Source: Tsukamurella paurometabola DSM 20162
GTDB lineage: Bacteria > Actinomycetota > Actinomycetes > Mycobacteriales > Mycobacteriaceae
Direction of reading: 5' to 3'
Length of the DNA: 64,000 bases
Assembly (NCBI RefSeq): GCF_000092225.1
Contig: NC_014158.1
Coordinates: forward strand, 1,984,001-2,048,000
Shown here: positions 32,156 through 40,530 of the stretch, piece by piece
How positions within the stretch are numbered: the first letter of the stretch is position 1
Layout: each line of letters starts with the position of its first letter
Program-made: the position numbers and the translations under genes
The notes under the pieces: model-generated
Database searches by the model: none
What the model was told of the DNA's origin: nothing
Seen by the model: only the letters and a program-made list of their open reading frames with translations

Positions 32156-33859
32156 GTGACTCGGACTCGAACCTCGCTGCGCCGTGCCTCCGCACTCGCC
32201 GTAGTCGGGGCCCTGCTCCTCGGAGCGGGCGGAGCCGCGGTCTGGGAGAGCGGACGCGCTGAAACCGTCCACGGCGCCACGGCGCTGGGCGTGAAGTTCG
32301 GCGGCGTGAGCCGTGACGAGGCGATCAACCGGCTGCGCCCGGCGGCGCAGCAGGCAGCCACCGAGCAGGTCACGCTGCGCACGCCGAAGGGGTCGGTGCG
32401 GTTCAGCCCGGAACAGCTGGGCCTGACGATGGATGTCGAGGGCACCGTCGATCAGGCCATCCGCGACCGAAATCCGGGTCGTGACCTGATCGGGTACGTC
32501 AAGCAGCGGCACGTGCACCCCGCCGCGAACATCGACCGCGGTACGTTCGACGCCGCGCTCACGAAGTCGACGCCCGCGCTCACTTCGGCCGCGGGCGATG
32601 GCGCGGTGGTCTTCAAGGACGGCAAGCCGGTTCCCGTGCTGCCCAAGCCCGGCGACAAGATCAACTTCGATGAGGCGGCGAAGGCGGTGCTCGAAGCCTG
32701 GCCGGACACCACCGACATCGGTGTCCCCACCGAGAACGTGCGCCCCACCGTCTCCGAGCAGATGGTCCGGTCGGTGGCCTCCGGTGCGGCGGCGCGCGCG
32801 GTCGCCTCACCCGTCGCACTGCGCAAAGACGGCGCACCCAATGCCGACCCGACTACTGTCGGCCGGCTCAGCGGTGACGACATCGGGACGTTCCTATCGT
32901 TCCAGCCCGACGGCGAGGGGCAGCTCAAGCCCACGGTCGACCGTGATGCCGCGCGCAAGGTTCTCGGTACGCGCCTCGAGTCGGCGGTGTCCAAGCCGAA
33001 GGACGCGTCCTTCTCGCTGTCCGGAGGGGCGCCGACGATCACCGCGGCGGTACCCGGCAGCGAGGTGGTCTGGGATCCGACCATCGACGCGGTCGCCAAG
33101 GCCGTCAACCAGCGCGACGACGCGAACCGCGAAGCCACCGCGCAGTTCAAGACCGTAGAACCGAAGATCACCACCAAACGCGCGAACGAACTCGGCGTCA
33201 AGGAGGTGGTGAGCGAGTTCTCCACCGGTGGCTTCAGTGATGCCTCCGGTGTGAACATCCGGCGGGTCGCACAGCAGGTCAACGGTGCGGTGATCCTGCC
33301 GGGAGAGACCTTCTCGCTCAACGGGTACACCGGGCCCCGCGGTACCGCGCAGGGATACGTGGAATCGGGCATCATCAACAACGGCCGCCCCGATAAGGCC
33401 GTCGGCGGCGGTATCTCACAGTTCGCGACCACGCTGTACAACGCCGCGTACTTCGCCGGGCTCGCCGACGCCGGCCACACCGAGCACAGCTACTACATCT
33501 CCCGGTACCCGGAGGCACGCGAGGCCACCGTCTTCGAGGGCTCGATCGACCTGAAGTTCACCAACGACACCCCGTACGGCGTGGTGATCGAGTCGAGCGC
33601 CGGCTCGTCGTCGGTGTCGGTGCGGATGTGGAGCACCAAGACCCGGTCGGTCGAGTCCATCAAGGGCGAGCGCAGCGCATCCACCGAACCGTCGACCATC
33701 CGTCTGCCGAAGGGCCCGCACTGCGTGGCCAGCACCGGGCAGCCCGGCTTCACCACCAGCAACACCCGGGTGATCACCGATGCCCGGACGGGGAACCTGA
33801 TCTCGCGGAACACCCGGACCGTGAAGTACGACCCGGTGCCCACCGTCATCTGCGAGTAG
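32156..33859 (+). CDS. VanW-family exported protein with peptidoglycan-binding-like repeats
   Basis: 567 residues from GTG 32156. An N-terminal membrane segment (about 12-30) is followed by repeated peptidoglycan-binding-like domains to about residue 330 (Gly-Val-Ser-Arg-Asp-Glu-Ala and Asp-Arg-Asp-Ala-Ala-Arg-Lys-Val in each). The VanW domain runs from Phe-Ser-Thr-Gly through Val-Ile-Leu-Pro-Gly-Glu-Thr-Phe-Ser-Leu-Asn and Gly-Gly-Gly-Ile-Ser-Gln-Phe-Ala-Thr-Thr-Leu-Tyr-Asn-Ala. VanW proteins occur near glycopeptide-resistance and cell-wall genes, but the activity is undefined. It lies between yebC and ruvC, where mycobacteria differ, and is likely its own transcript. Confidence 0.88.
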   Translation: MTRTRTSLRRASALAVVGALLLGAGGAAVWESGRAETVHGATALGVKFGGVSRDEAINRLRPAAQQAATEQVTLRTPKGSVRFSPEQLGLTMDVEGTVDQAIRDRNPGRDLIGYVKQRHVHPAANIDRGTFDAALTKSTPALTSAAGDGAVVFKDGKPVPVLPKPGDKINFDEAAKAVLEAWPDTTDIGVPTENVRPTVSEQMVRSVASGAAARAVASPVALRKDGAPNADPTTVGRLSGDDIGTFLSFQPDGEGQLKPTVDRDAARKVLGTRLESAVSKPKDASFSLSGGAPTITAAVPGSEVVWDPTIDAVAKAVNQRDDANREATAQFKTVEPKITTKRANELGVKEVVSEFSTGGFSDASGVNIRRVAQQVNGAVILPGETFSLNGYTGPRGTAQGYVESGIINNGRPDKAVGGGISQFATTLYNAAYFAGLADAGHTEHSYYISRYPEAREATVFEGSIDLKFTNDTPYGVVIESSAGSSSVSVRMWSTKTRSVESIKGERSASTEPSTIRLPKGPHCVASTGQPGFTTSNTRVITDARTGNLISRNTRTVKYDPVPTVICE

Positions 33860-33904
33860 CAGCGCGTGTCTGCGCTCGGCATCCGAGCGATGCAGGGTAG
33901 GCTC

Positions 33905-33920
33905 TCGAACAAAGGTTTGA
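33905..33920. promoter_or_regulatory. LexA (SOS) box upstream of ruvC
   Basis: TCGAAC-AAAG-GTTTGA matches the actinobacterial LexA consensus TCGAAC-N4-GTTYGA and lies 20 bases before the ruvC ATG. Repression by LexA and induction by DNA damage are expected for the ruvCAB operon. Confidence 0.85.
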
Positions 33921-33940
33921 GTGTTCGACGGAGGTGCGCG

Positions 33941-34588
33941 ATGCGGGTGATGGGGGTGGACCCCGGTCTCACGCGGTGCGGCTTCTCCGTGGTCGAGACC
34001 GGCTCGGGGCGCAAGGTCGTCGCGCTGGACGTCGACGTGGTGCGCACACCGTCGACGATGCCTCTACCGGAGCGACTCCTGGCCGTATGGACCGCAGCCG
34101 AGTTCTGGATGGATACGCACCGGCCCGACGTGATCGCCGTGGAACGCGTTTTCGCGCAGCACAACGTCTCCACCGCCATGGGGACAGCGCAGGCCGGCGG
34201 CGTGGTCGCCCTCGCCGCCGCCCGACGCGGTATCGATGTGCACTTCCACACCCCGTCGGAGGTCAAGGCTGCCGTCACCGGCAATGGCAACGCGGGCAAG
34301 GCGCAGGTGACGGCCATGATCACCAAAATCCTCGGGCTCCAGAAGGCGCCCGAACCCGCCGACGCCGCCGACGCCCTCGCGCTGGCCGTGTGTCACAGCT
34401 GGCGCGCCCCGATGATCGCGCGGATGGCGGAGGCGGAACGCCGCGCCGAGGCGCAGAAGAAGGTGTTCGAGCAGCGGCTCGCGGCGCAACGCCGCGCGAG
34501 CGGCACACGAAGTGCGAGCGGCACACGAAGTGCGAGCGGCACACGAAGTGCGGGCGCCAGCCGCACGATGACGGGAGGAGCGCGATGA
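33941..34588 (+). CDS. ruvC: Holliday-junction endonuclease RuvC
   Basis: 215 residues from ATG 33941 with GGAGG upstream. The four acidic catalytic positions are visible: Asp7 in Val-Asp-Pro-Gly-Leu-Thr-Arg-Cys-Gly, Glu in Val-Glu-Arg-Val-Phe, and two Asp in Pro-Ala-Asp-Ala-Ala-Asp-Ala-Leu-Ala. It resolves four-way junctions as a dimer. The core ends near residue 185; the last 30 residues are an Arg/Ala/Ser tail containing three exact 18-base repeats (34496-34549), which is unusual. It overlaps ruvA by four bases. Confidence 0.96.
   Translation: MRVMGVDPGLTRCGFSVVETGSGRKVVALDVDVVRTPSTMPLPERLLAVWTAAEFWMDTHRPDVIAVERVFAQHNVSTAMGTAQAGGVVALAAARRGIDVHFHTPSEVKAAVTGNGNAGKAQVTAMITKILGLQKAPEPADAADALALAVCHSWRAPMIARMAEAERRAEAQKKVFEQRLAAQRRASGTRSASGTRSASGTRSAGASRTMTGGAR
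34496..34549 (+). repeat. Three tandem 18-bp repeats in the ruvC tail
   Basis: GCGAGCGGCACACGAAGT occurs three times head to tail with no mismatch, coding for Ala-Ser-Gly-Thr-Arg-Ser each time; a partial fourth unit (GCGGGC) follows. The perfect identity suggests a recent slippage expansion that keeps frame. Confidence 0.95.
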
Positions 34589-35184
34589 TCGCGTCGCTGC
34601 GCGGCGAGGTACGGCATATCGGGCTCGATCACGTGGTGGTCGAGTGCGCCGGCGTGGGCTACAAGGTACTGGTGGCGCCTGCCACCGCGGGTGCGCTCAC
34701 CCGCGGTTCCGAAGGCTCGTTGCTGACGTCGATGGTGGTGCGCGAGGACTCGATGACTCTGTACGGTTTCACCGACTCGCCGCAGCAGGAACTGTTCCAC
34801 CTGCTGCAGACGGTGCAGGGAGTGGGGCCACGGCTCGCCATGGCGGCGATCGCCGTCCTCGAGCCCGCACAGATGCAGTCCGCGATCGCCTCGGGCGATA
34901 TCAAGACCCTGTGTCTGATTCCCGGTATCGGGAAGCGCGTCGCCGAGCGGATCCACATCGAGCTCAAGGACAAAGTGGCGGCGCCGAGCACCTCGGTGGG
35001 CCAGGCAGGCACGTCCAACGCCCCGTCGGGCGGGACCGCACAGCAACTGCTCGACGCCTTGGAGGGCCTCGGCTTCACCCCGAAGCAGGCCGAACCGGCC
35101 GTCGCCGCTGCGGTCGAGGCGGGACCGGACAAGCCGGTCTCCGAACTGCTGCGCGATGCACTGAAGTCTCTGGGGCGCGGCTGA
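34585..35184 (+). CDS. ruvA: Holliday-junction DNA-binding protein RuvA
   Basis: 199 residues. The N-terminal OB fold has Met-Ile-Ala-Ser-Leu-Arg-Gly and Val-Val-Arg-Glu-Asp; the two helix-hairpin-helix motifs include Gly-Val-Gly-Pro-Arg-Leu-Ala and [11 protein letters not shown]; the C-terminal domain ([11 protein letters not shown]) contacts RuvB. It binds junctions as a tetramer and loads RuvB. ATGA overlap with ruvC and one base before ruvB. Confidence 0.97.
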   Translation: MIASLRGEVRHIGLDHVVVECAGVGYKVLVAPATAGALTRGSEGSLLTSMVVREDSMTLYGFTDSPQQELFHLLQTVQGVGPRLAMAAIAVLEPAQMQSAIASGDIKTLCLIPGIGKRVAERIHIELKDKVAAPSTSVGQAGTSNAPSGGTAQQLLDALEGLGFTPKQAEPAVAAAVEAGPDKPVSELLRDALKSLGRG

Positions 35185-35185
35185 C

Positions 35186-36280
35186 GTGCAGTACGACGAC
35201 GAGGTGGGGAGCGAGTACGACGAGGACGAGGTCTCCGGCCTGATGGGGCCGTCGGCACTGTCCGGCGACGATTCCGACTCGCTGCGCCCGAAATCGCTCG
35301 ACGAGTTCATCGGGCAGCCCAAGGTCCGTGAGCAATTGCAACTGGTCTTGCACGGCGCGCGCAAGCGTGGCGGAACCCCCGATCACATCCTGCTGTCCGG
35401 TCCGCCCGGGCTGGGCAAGACCAGCCTCGCAATGATCATCGCCGCCGAACTCGGTACCGCTCTCCGCGTCACCTCCGGTCCGGCGCTGGAGCGCGCCGGC
35501 GATCTTGCGGCCATGCTGTCGAACCTGGTCGAGGGCGATGTGCTGTTCATCGACGAGATCCACCGGATGGCCCGCCCGGCTGAGGAGATGTTGTACCTCG
35601 CGATGGAGGACTTCCGGGTGGATGTGGTGGTGGGCAAGGGGCCCGGCGCCACCTCCATCCCGCTCGACGTGGCGCCGTTCACCCTGGTGGGCGCCACCAC
35701 ACGGTCCGGCTCGCTCACCGGGCCGCTGCGCGACCGATTCGGCTTCACCGCGCATATGGACTTCTACGACACGGCCGACCTGATCCAGGTGATCGAGCGC
35801 AGTGCGAAGATCCTCGGCATCGAGATCGTGCGCGAGGCGGCCGCCGAGATAGGCAGTCGCTCCCGCGGCACCCCGCGCATCGCGAACCGCCTGCTGCGCC
35901 GGGTGCGCGATTTCGCCGATGTGCGCGCCGACGGCATCGTCACGGTCGATGTGGCACGCGGTGCGCTGAAGGTCTACGACGTCGACGAGCTCGGCCTCGA
36001 TCGCCTGGACCGCGCGGTGCTCGGTGCTCTGATCCGCAGCTTCGGTGGCGGACCGGTGGGGGTCTCGACCCTCGCGGTCGCAGTGGGCGAGGAGCCCGGC
36101 ACCGTCGAAGAGGTGTGCGAGCCCTTCCTCGTGCGGGCCGGGATGCTCGCCCGGACTCCGCGCGGCCGCGTCGCGACGATGGCGGCCTGGCACCACCTCG
36201 GGCTGGAGCCGCCCGCGGGTGCGCTCGCATCCGGAATCGAGGTGCGCGGTGACTTCGACGCGGACGAGCGACTGTTCTAG
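35186..36280 (+). CDS. ruvB: Holliday-junction branch-migration helicase RuvB
   Basis: 364 residues from GTG 35186, with a longer acidic N-terminus than E. coli. AAA+ motifs: Walker A Gly-Pro-Pro-Gly-Leu-Gly-Lys-Thr (72-79), Walker B Phe-Ile-Asp-Glu-Ile-His-Arg, sensor 1 Gly-Ala-Thr-Thr-Arg, arginine finger region Leu-Arg-Asp-Arg-Phe-Gly. The winged-helix end has Arg-Thr-Pro-Arg-Gly-Arg. It drives branch migration with RuvA. Last gene of the SOS-controlled operon. Confidence 0.97.
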   Translation: MQYDDEVGSEYDEDEVSGLMGPSALSGDDSDSLRPKSLDEFIGQPKVREQLQLVLHGARKRGGTPDHILLSGPPGLGKTSLAMIIAAELGTALRVTSGPALERAGDLAAMLSNLVEGDVLFIDEIHRMARPAEEMLYLAMEDFRVDVVVGKGPGATSIPLDVAPFTLVGATTRSGSLTGPLRDRFGFTAHMDFYDTADLIQVIERSAKILGIEIVREAAAEIGSRSRGTPRIANRLLRRVRDFADVRADGIVTVDVARGALKVYDVDELGLDRLDRAVLGALIRSFGGGPVGVSTLAVAVGEEPGTVEEVCEPFLVRAGMLARTPRGRVATMAAWHHLGLEPPAGALASGIEVRGDFDADERLF

Positions 36281-36323
36281 CCGGAAGCCTGCGATGTCCG
36301 GGTGGGTCTGCTAGACCCGAGGA

Positions 36324-37250
36324 GTGGAGCAGGTCCGGGATCGGCTGCGCGGCCGTGTCGCGGTGGTCGCGGGGGCCACGCGCGGCGCGGGCCGCGGGAT
36401 CGCCGCCGGTCTGGCGGAACAAGGAGCCACTGTCGTGTGCACCGGCCGCAGCAGCCGCTCGGGTGACTCCAGGATCGTCTCCGATTATCCGCGTCCCGAG
36501 ACGATCGAGGAGACCGCTGAACTCGTGGATGCTCTCGGCGGTATCGGTGTCGCCGTCCAGGTCGACCATCTCGACCCTGAGCAGGTATCCCGTCTCGCCG
36601 ATCGCCTCCGATCCGACTACGGTCGGATCGACCTCCTGGTCAACGACATCTGGGGCGGTGAACTGCTCAAGGGAGCGCCGGCCACGTGGAACACTCCGCT
36701 GTGGCGCCAGGACCTCGACGCCGGGCTGCGCCTCCTCCACCTCGCCGTCGATACCCACCTCATCACCGCGCACTTCTTGAGCCCGCTGCTGATCGGCCAT
36801 CCCGGCGGGCTGATCGTCGAAATAACCGATGGAACAGCAGAATTCAATGCCGCTACCTACCGGATATCGGTGTTCTACGATCTCGCCAAGGCCTCGATCA
36901 ACCGGCTGGCCTTCTCCCAGGGCCACGAGCTCGCCGACCACCGCGCGGCCGCCGTCGCCGTCACTCCCGGATGGCTGCGCTCGGAGATGATGCTCGATGC
37001 CTACGGCGTCACCGAGGACGACTGGCGCGCCGCGCTGACCGTGCGTCCCGGGTATCCGACGGCGCCGCCGGGCTTCGCCTACTCCGAGTCGCCCCGCTAC
37101 GTCGGCCGCGGGATCGCAGCGCTCGCCGCGGATCCCGAGCGCGATCGATGGAACCAGCGGTCACTGAGTTCAGCGGCACTCGCGGACGCCTATGGCATTA
37201 CCGACATCGACGGCACCCGGCCCGATAGTTGGGCCGGGCGCCGCGACTGA
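36324..37250 (+). CDS. Short-chain dehydrogenase/reductase
   Basis: 308 residues from GTG 36324. The coenzyme loop Gly-Ala-Thr-Arg-Gly-Ala-Gly-Arg-Gly is at about 17-25, with Thr-Gly-Arg-Ser-Ser-Arg following the second strand, suggesting NADP. The catalytic Tyr-x3-Lys is Tyr-Asp-Leu-Ala-Lys; the usual Ser is replaced by a Thr-Asp-Gly context at the expected place. The substrate loop is long and the C-terminus extended to 308 residues. Its stop TGA abuts the convergent glycosyltransferase stop, sharing a TGATCA palindrome. Substrate unknown. Confidence 0.85.
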   Translation: MEQVRDRLRGRVAVVAGATRGAGRGIAAGLAEQGATVVCTGRSSRSGDSRIVSDYPRPETIEETAELVDALGGIGVAVQVDHLDPEQVSRLADRLRSDYGRIDLLVNDIWGGELLKGAPATWNTPLWRQDLDAGLRLLHLAVDTHLITAHFLSPLLIGHPGGLIVEITDGTAEFNAATYRISVFYDLAKASINRLAFSQGHELADHRAAAVAVTPGWLRSEMMLDAYGVTEDDWRAALTVRPGYPTAPPGFAYSESPRYVGRGIAALAADPERDRWNQRSLSSAALADAYGITDIDGTRPDSWAGRRD

Positions 37251-39158
37251 TCACCGCGTGGGGGCGGTGAGGTCGTAGACCGTGACCCCGTCAACGGTGC
37301 GCGACGAGAACGTCGTCTCCACCCACGACCGGATCTGCGATGCGGTGCCGGAGCCGCCGAATCCGCCGAAGCCACTGCCCGATTCGGCGAGGAAGTAGTG
37401 GATCCGGCCGTCCCGCACGTACTGCTGGAACCGGTCGAGCGTGGGGGAGGGGTCGGTGCCGTTGAAGCCGCCGACCGGCATCACGGGCCTCGCCGTCGCC
37501 AATTGGTAGCCGGCGGCGGCGTTCGCGCCGACTGTCGCGGCCACCCAGGTGTATCGGTCCGCGTCCGCGAGCAGCAACGCGGTCACCTTCGGTCCTGCGG
37601 TGCTGCCCTGCAAGAACGATGTTCCGCCACCCGATCTGTCCATCCGGCCACGACCACGGCCCGGTCCGAAACCGTGCCCGCTCGATGGCCCCGCCGAGAC
37701 GATGGCGCCCTGCCGTGGTGACGCGATCGTCTCCGCGGTGAACGCCACCTGACCGGCAAGAGCGGCGAACAGTGCGGTGACGGCGATCGTCGCCGTGAGT
37801 CGCCGTGTCCGACCTATTGCGGGCGCTGCCGTGGCAAGGATCGCGACCGCCGAAACGAGGGCGGCCGCCGCGATCGCCCAGCGCAGCCACGGATTCCAGT
37901 TCGGGGTCTGATCGAGGACGTACCAGCCGGTCGCGCCGGTCGCGGCGACGGCGAGGGCGCCGACTACCCGCACCCATGTCCGGTCGCGCTCGCGCCAGGC
38001 CACGGTCGTGCCGATCGCGACCAGCGCCGCGATCGCCGGCGCGAGTGCCACCGTGTAGTACGGGTGGAAGATGCCGGCCATGAAACTGAAGGTGACCCCG
38101 GTAACGAGCAGCCAGCCGCCCCAGGCGATCACGGCAGCCCGGTCGCCGTCGGTGCGCGGAGCGCTCCGACGCAGGACCAGCACCAGGACAAAGGCGATCA
38201 ACGCGGCGGGGAGCAGCCAGGCGATCTGCCCGGCCTGCGCGGGTGCAAACATGCGCAAGGCCCCGGCGTCACCGAACATGCCGCCGCCGTGGCGATCCGG
38301 CATCTCGATCCCGGGCGGCAGCTCGAAACCCGCGGGTACCTCCATCCCGCTGCGGCCGGGGCCCACGCTGCCCTTCTCGTCGCCGTTGAGCCGGCCGAGC
38401 CCGTTGTATCCGAGTGTGAGTTCCAGGATGGAATTGTTCTGCGAGCCACCGATCCATGGCCGCGACGCTGCGGGCCACAGCTCGACGGTCAGCAGCCACC
38501 AGCCGGCCGCGACGATCATCGAGGTGCCCGCGGCGAACAACTGGGCGATGCGGACACCGATCTTCGGCGGTCCCGCGACCAGGTATGTCAGCGCCAGCCC
38601 GGGGACGATGAGCATCACGGCGAGCTGCTTGGTCAGGAACCCGACACCCACGAAGGCACCGCACACGATGAGCCACCGCCACCGGCCGTCCTCGACGGCC
38701 CGTAGCATCGCCCACGTCGCGGCGATCATGAGGAGAACGAGCAGCGCATCGGGATTGTTGAATCGGAACATCATGGCCGCCACCGGCGTGACTGCCAGGA
38801 TCAGCCCGGCGAGCAGGCCCGCCACGGCGCCGAACCGGCGGCGCACCGTGGCGTACAGGAGAGCGACCGCGGCGACCCCCAGGAGCGCTTGCGGAACCAG
38901 CATCGCCCAGGAGTTCACACCGAAGATCCGTGTCGAGAGTTCCATCACCCACAGTGATGCGGGCGGTTTGTCGACGGTGATCGAGTTGGCGCCGTCGGAA
39001 CTGCCGAAGAACAGGGCCTTCCAGCTCACCGTTCCGGCCTGCACCGCTGCCGAGTAGAACGCATTCGCCCATCCGGCCCGCCCCAGCCCCCAGACGTACG
39101 CGATCGCCGTCCCCGCCAGGAGAACGGCGATCGCGCCCCGTTCCTGTAGCCGCGTCAC
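37251..39158 (-). CDS. ArnT/GT39-like membrane glycosyltransferase
   Basis: 635 residues from GTG 39158, overlapping the upstream GT2 stop by GTGA. The N-terminal part has repeated hydrophobic helices with Phe-Tyr-Ser-Ala-Ala-Val, Val-Asp-Lys-Pro-Pro-Ala-Ser and Met-Phe-Arg-Phe-Asn-Asn-Pro-Asp-Ala, the acidic/NNPD loops of dolichyl- or polyprenyl-phosphate mannosyltransferases. A Gly/Met/Arg-rich low-complexity loop (about 502-525) precedes a periplasmic C-terminal domain with Gly-Gly-Phe-Asn-Gly-Thr-Asp. It would add a sugar from a polyprenyl-phosphate donor to a glycolipid or protein outside the membrane, using the donor made by the neighbouring GT2 enzyme. Confidence 0.88.
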   Translation of the reverse strand: MTRLQERGAIAVLLAGTAIAYVWGLGRAGWANAFYSAAVQAGTVSWKALFFGSSDGANSITVDKPPASLWVMELSTRIFGVNSWAMLVPQALLGVAAVALLYATVRRRFGAVAGLLAGLILAVTPVAAMMFRFNNPDALLVLLMIAATWAMLRAVEDGRWRWLIVCGAFVGVGFLTKQLAVMLIVPGLALTYLVAGPPKIGVRIAQLFAAGTSMIVAAGWWLLTVELWPAASRPWIGGSQNNSILELTLGYNGLGRLNGDEKGSVGPGRSGMEVPAGFELPPGIEMPDRHGGGMFGDAGALRMFAPAQAGQIAWLLPAALIAFVLVLVLRRSAPRTDGDRAAVIAWGGWLLVTGVTFSFMAGIFHPYYTVALAPAIAALVAIGTTVAWRERDRTWVRVVGALAVAATGATGWYVLDQTPNWNPWLRWAIAAAALVSAVAILATAAPAIGRTRRLTATIAVTALFAALAGQVAFTAETIASPRQGAIVSAGPSSGHGFGPGRGRGRMDRSGGGTSFLQGSTAGPKVTALLLADADRYTWVAATVGANAAAGYQLATARPVMPVGGFNGTDPSPTLDRFQQYVRDGRIHYFLAESGSGFGGFGGSGTASQIRSWVETTFSSRTVDGVTVYDLTAPTR

Positions 39159-40402
39159 GGGGCGGCCCCGGGGGACCGGAAGATCAGCCGCATGCCCACG
39201 AAGCGCAGCACCGTCGCCACCAGATTCGCGATCACCAGCACCGCGAGCTGCAGCTCCCGGGATGCTGCGGGCGCCGCCGTCGCCAGCAGTGCCAGACTTC
39301 CGGCGGTGAGTGCCCACGTGACGAGGAAGACCACCAGGCCCTGCGTGTGGTGCCGCATCGCGCCGCGCCGGCCTCGCACACCGAAGGTGAATGCGCGGTT
39401 CGCGGCGATGTTGCCCACGGCGGTGATGAGGAGCGCTGCGAAGTTCGCGGCCTGTGCGCCGATCGCCGAGTGCAGCGCCAGATACAGCACTGCGTAGGCC
39501 ACCGTGCTCGCCAAACCGACGACCGCGAACCGGGCGAGCTGACCGATCATCCCGTGCGGCACGCCGGCGATCCGGGGTTCGTCGCGTCCGACCGCACGAC
39601 GTACGTCGTCGAGTGGCAGCCGCCCGGCCGCCAGCGCCCGACCCACACGGGCCATGCCTCGCAGATCTTTGGCCACGGTATCGACGATGTCGACCCGGCT
39701 GTCCGGATCGTCGGTCCAATCGACCGGGACCTCGTGGATGCGCAGTCCGGCGCGCTCCGCCAGCACCAGTAGTTCGGTGTCGAAGAACCATTCACCGTCC
39801 TCCACCAGGGGTAGCAACTCCCGCGCGACGTCGGTGCGGATCGCCTTGAATCCGCACTGGGCGTCGGAGAAGCGCACGCGCAGCGCGGTGTGCAACAGCA
39901 CGTTGTAGCCGCGGGAGATGAATTCCCGCTTGGGGCCCCGTCGCACTCGGGCACCACGGCCCAGCCGGGTGCCGATCGCGAGGTCGCTGTGTCCGGAGAT
40001 GAGGGGAGCGACCAACGGGAGCAGGGCGTTGAGGTCAGTGGACAGGTCGACGTCCATGTACACGAGCACCTGCGCATCGGACTCCGACCACACTCGGCGC
40101 AGCGCCCGGCCACGGCCTTTCGCGTCCAGGTGCACCACGCGGACTCCGTCGATGGCGCTCGCCAGGGAGTGGGACACGCGCAGGGTTTCGTCGGTGCTCG
40201 CATTGTCGGCGATGGTGATGCGCGCAGGGACCCGCAGGGTGTCGGTGAGGTAGGCGTGCAAGGTCTCCACGCAGTGGGCGATGGTGTGCGCCTCGTTGTA
40301 CACGGGGATCACGATGTCGAGGACGGGGGCGGCGGGCGATGCCGCATGTCGGGATTCGGCCGCGGCCAAGCGCGTACCGTCGGGTGCGGTCTCGGTTGTC
40401 AT
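39155..40402 (-). CDS. Polyprenyl-phosphate glycosyltransferase (DPM1-like) fused to GtrA domain
   Basis: 415 residues. GT2 domain: Val-Ile-Pro-Val-Tyr-Asn-Glu near 30, Ile-Ala-Asp-Asn-Ala-Ser-Thr-Asp, and the catalytic Tyr-Met-Asp-Val-Asp-Leu-Ser-Thr-Asp, then Gly-Thr-Arg-Leu-Gly-Arg and Phe-Lys-Ala-Ile-Arg-Thr. This is the dolichol-phosphate-mannose synthase type. A GtrA domain with four helices (about 285-405) follows, with Phe-Ala-Val-Val-Gly-Leu-Ala-Ser-Thr and Asn-Arg-Ala-Phe-Thr-Phe; GtrA proteins flip lipid-linked sugars. The fusion would make and flip a polyprenyl-P-sugar for the coupled ArnT-like enzyme. Confidence 0.9.
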   Translation of the reverse strand: MTTETAPDGTRLAAAESRHAASPAAPVLDIVIPVYNEAHTIAHCVETLHAYLTDTLRVPARITIADNASTDETLRVSHSLASAIDGVRVVHLDAKGRGRALRRVWSESDAQVLVYMDVDLSTDLNALLPLVAPLISGHSDLAIGTRLGRGARVRRGPKREFISRGYNVLLHTALRVRFSDAQCGFKAIRTDVARELLPLVEDGEWFFDTELLVLAERAGLRIHEVPVDWTDDPDSRVDIVDTVAKDLRGMARVGRALAAGRLPLDDVRRAVGRDEPRIAGVPHGMIGQLARFAVVGLASTVAYAVLYLALHSAIGAQAANFAALLITAVGNIAANRAFTFGVRGRRGAMRHHTQGLVVFLVTWALTAGSLALLATAAPAASRELQLAVLVIANLVATVLRFVGMRLIFRSPGAAP

Positions 40403-40530
40403 GCCGCTGAGCTTTCAGCGCCCCGCTGCCGTGACCCTGCGGGCACTCTGTGGGGTCGCTGGGAGACGCCCACCCGAGATCTGTCGGTGGCAGCGCCTAG
40501 CCTCGGAGACAACAGAGACGAGGGGACGCG

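Noticed and set aside
34496-34549. CRISPR-like repeats
   Set aside because: Three contiguous 18-bp units without spacers, inside the ruvC frame.
39159-39791. N-terminal extension of the ArnT-like frame
   Set aside because: It overlaps the GT2-GtrA gene in another frame; GTG 39158 fits the first membrane helix.
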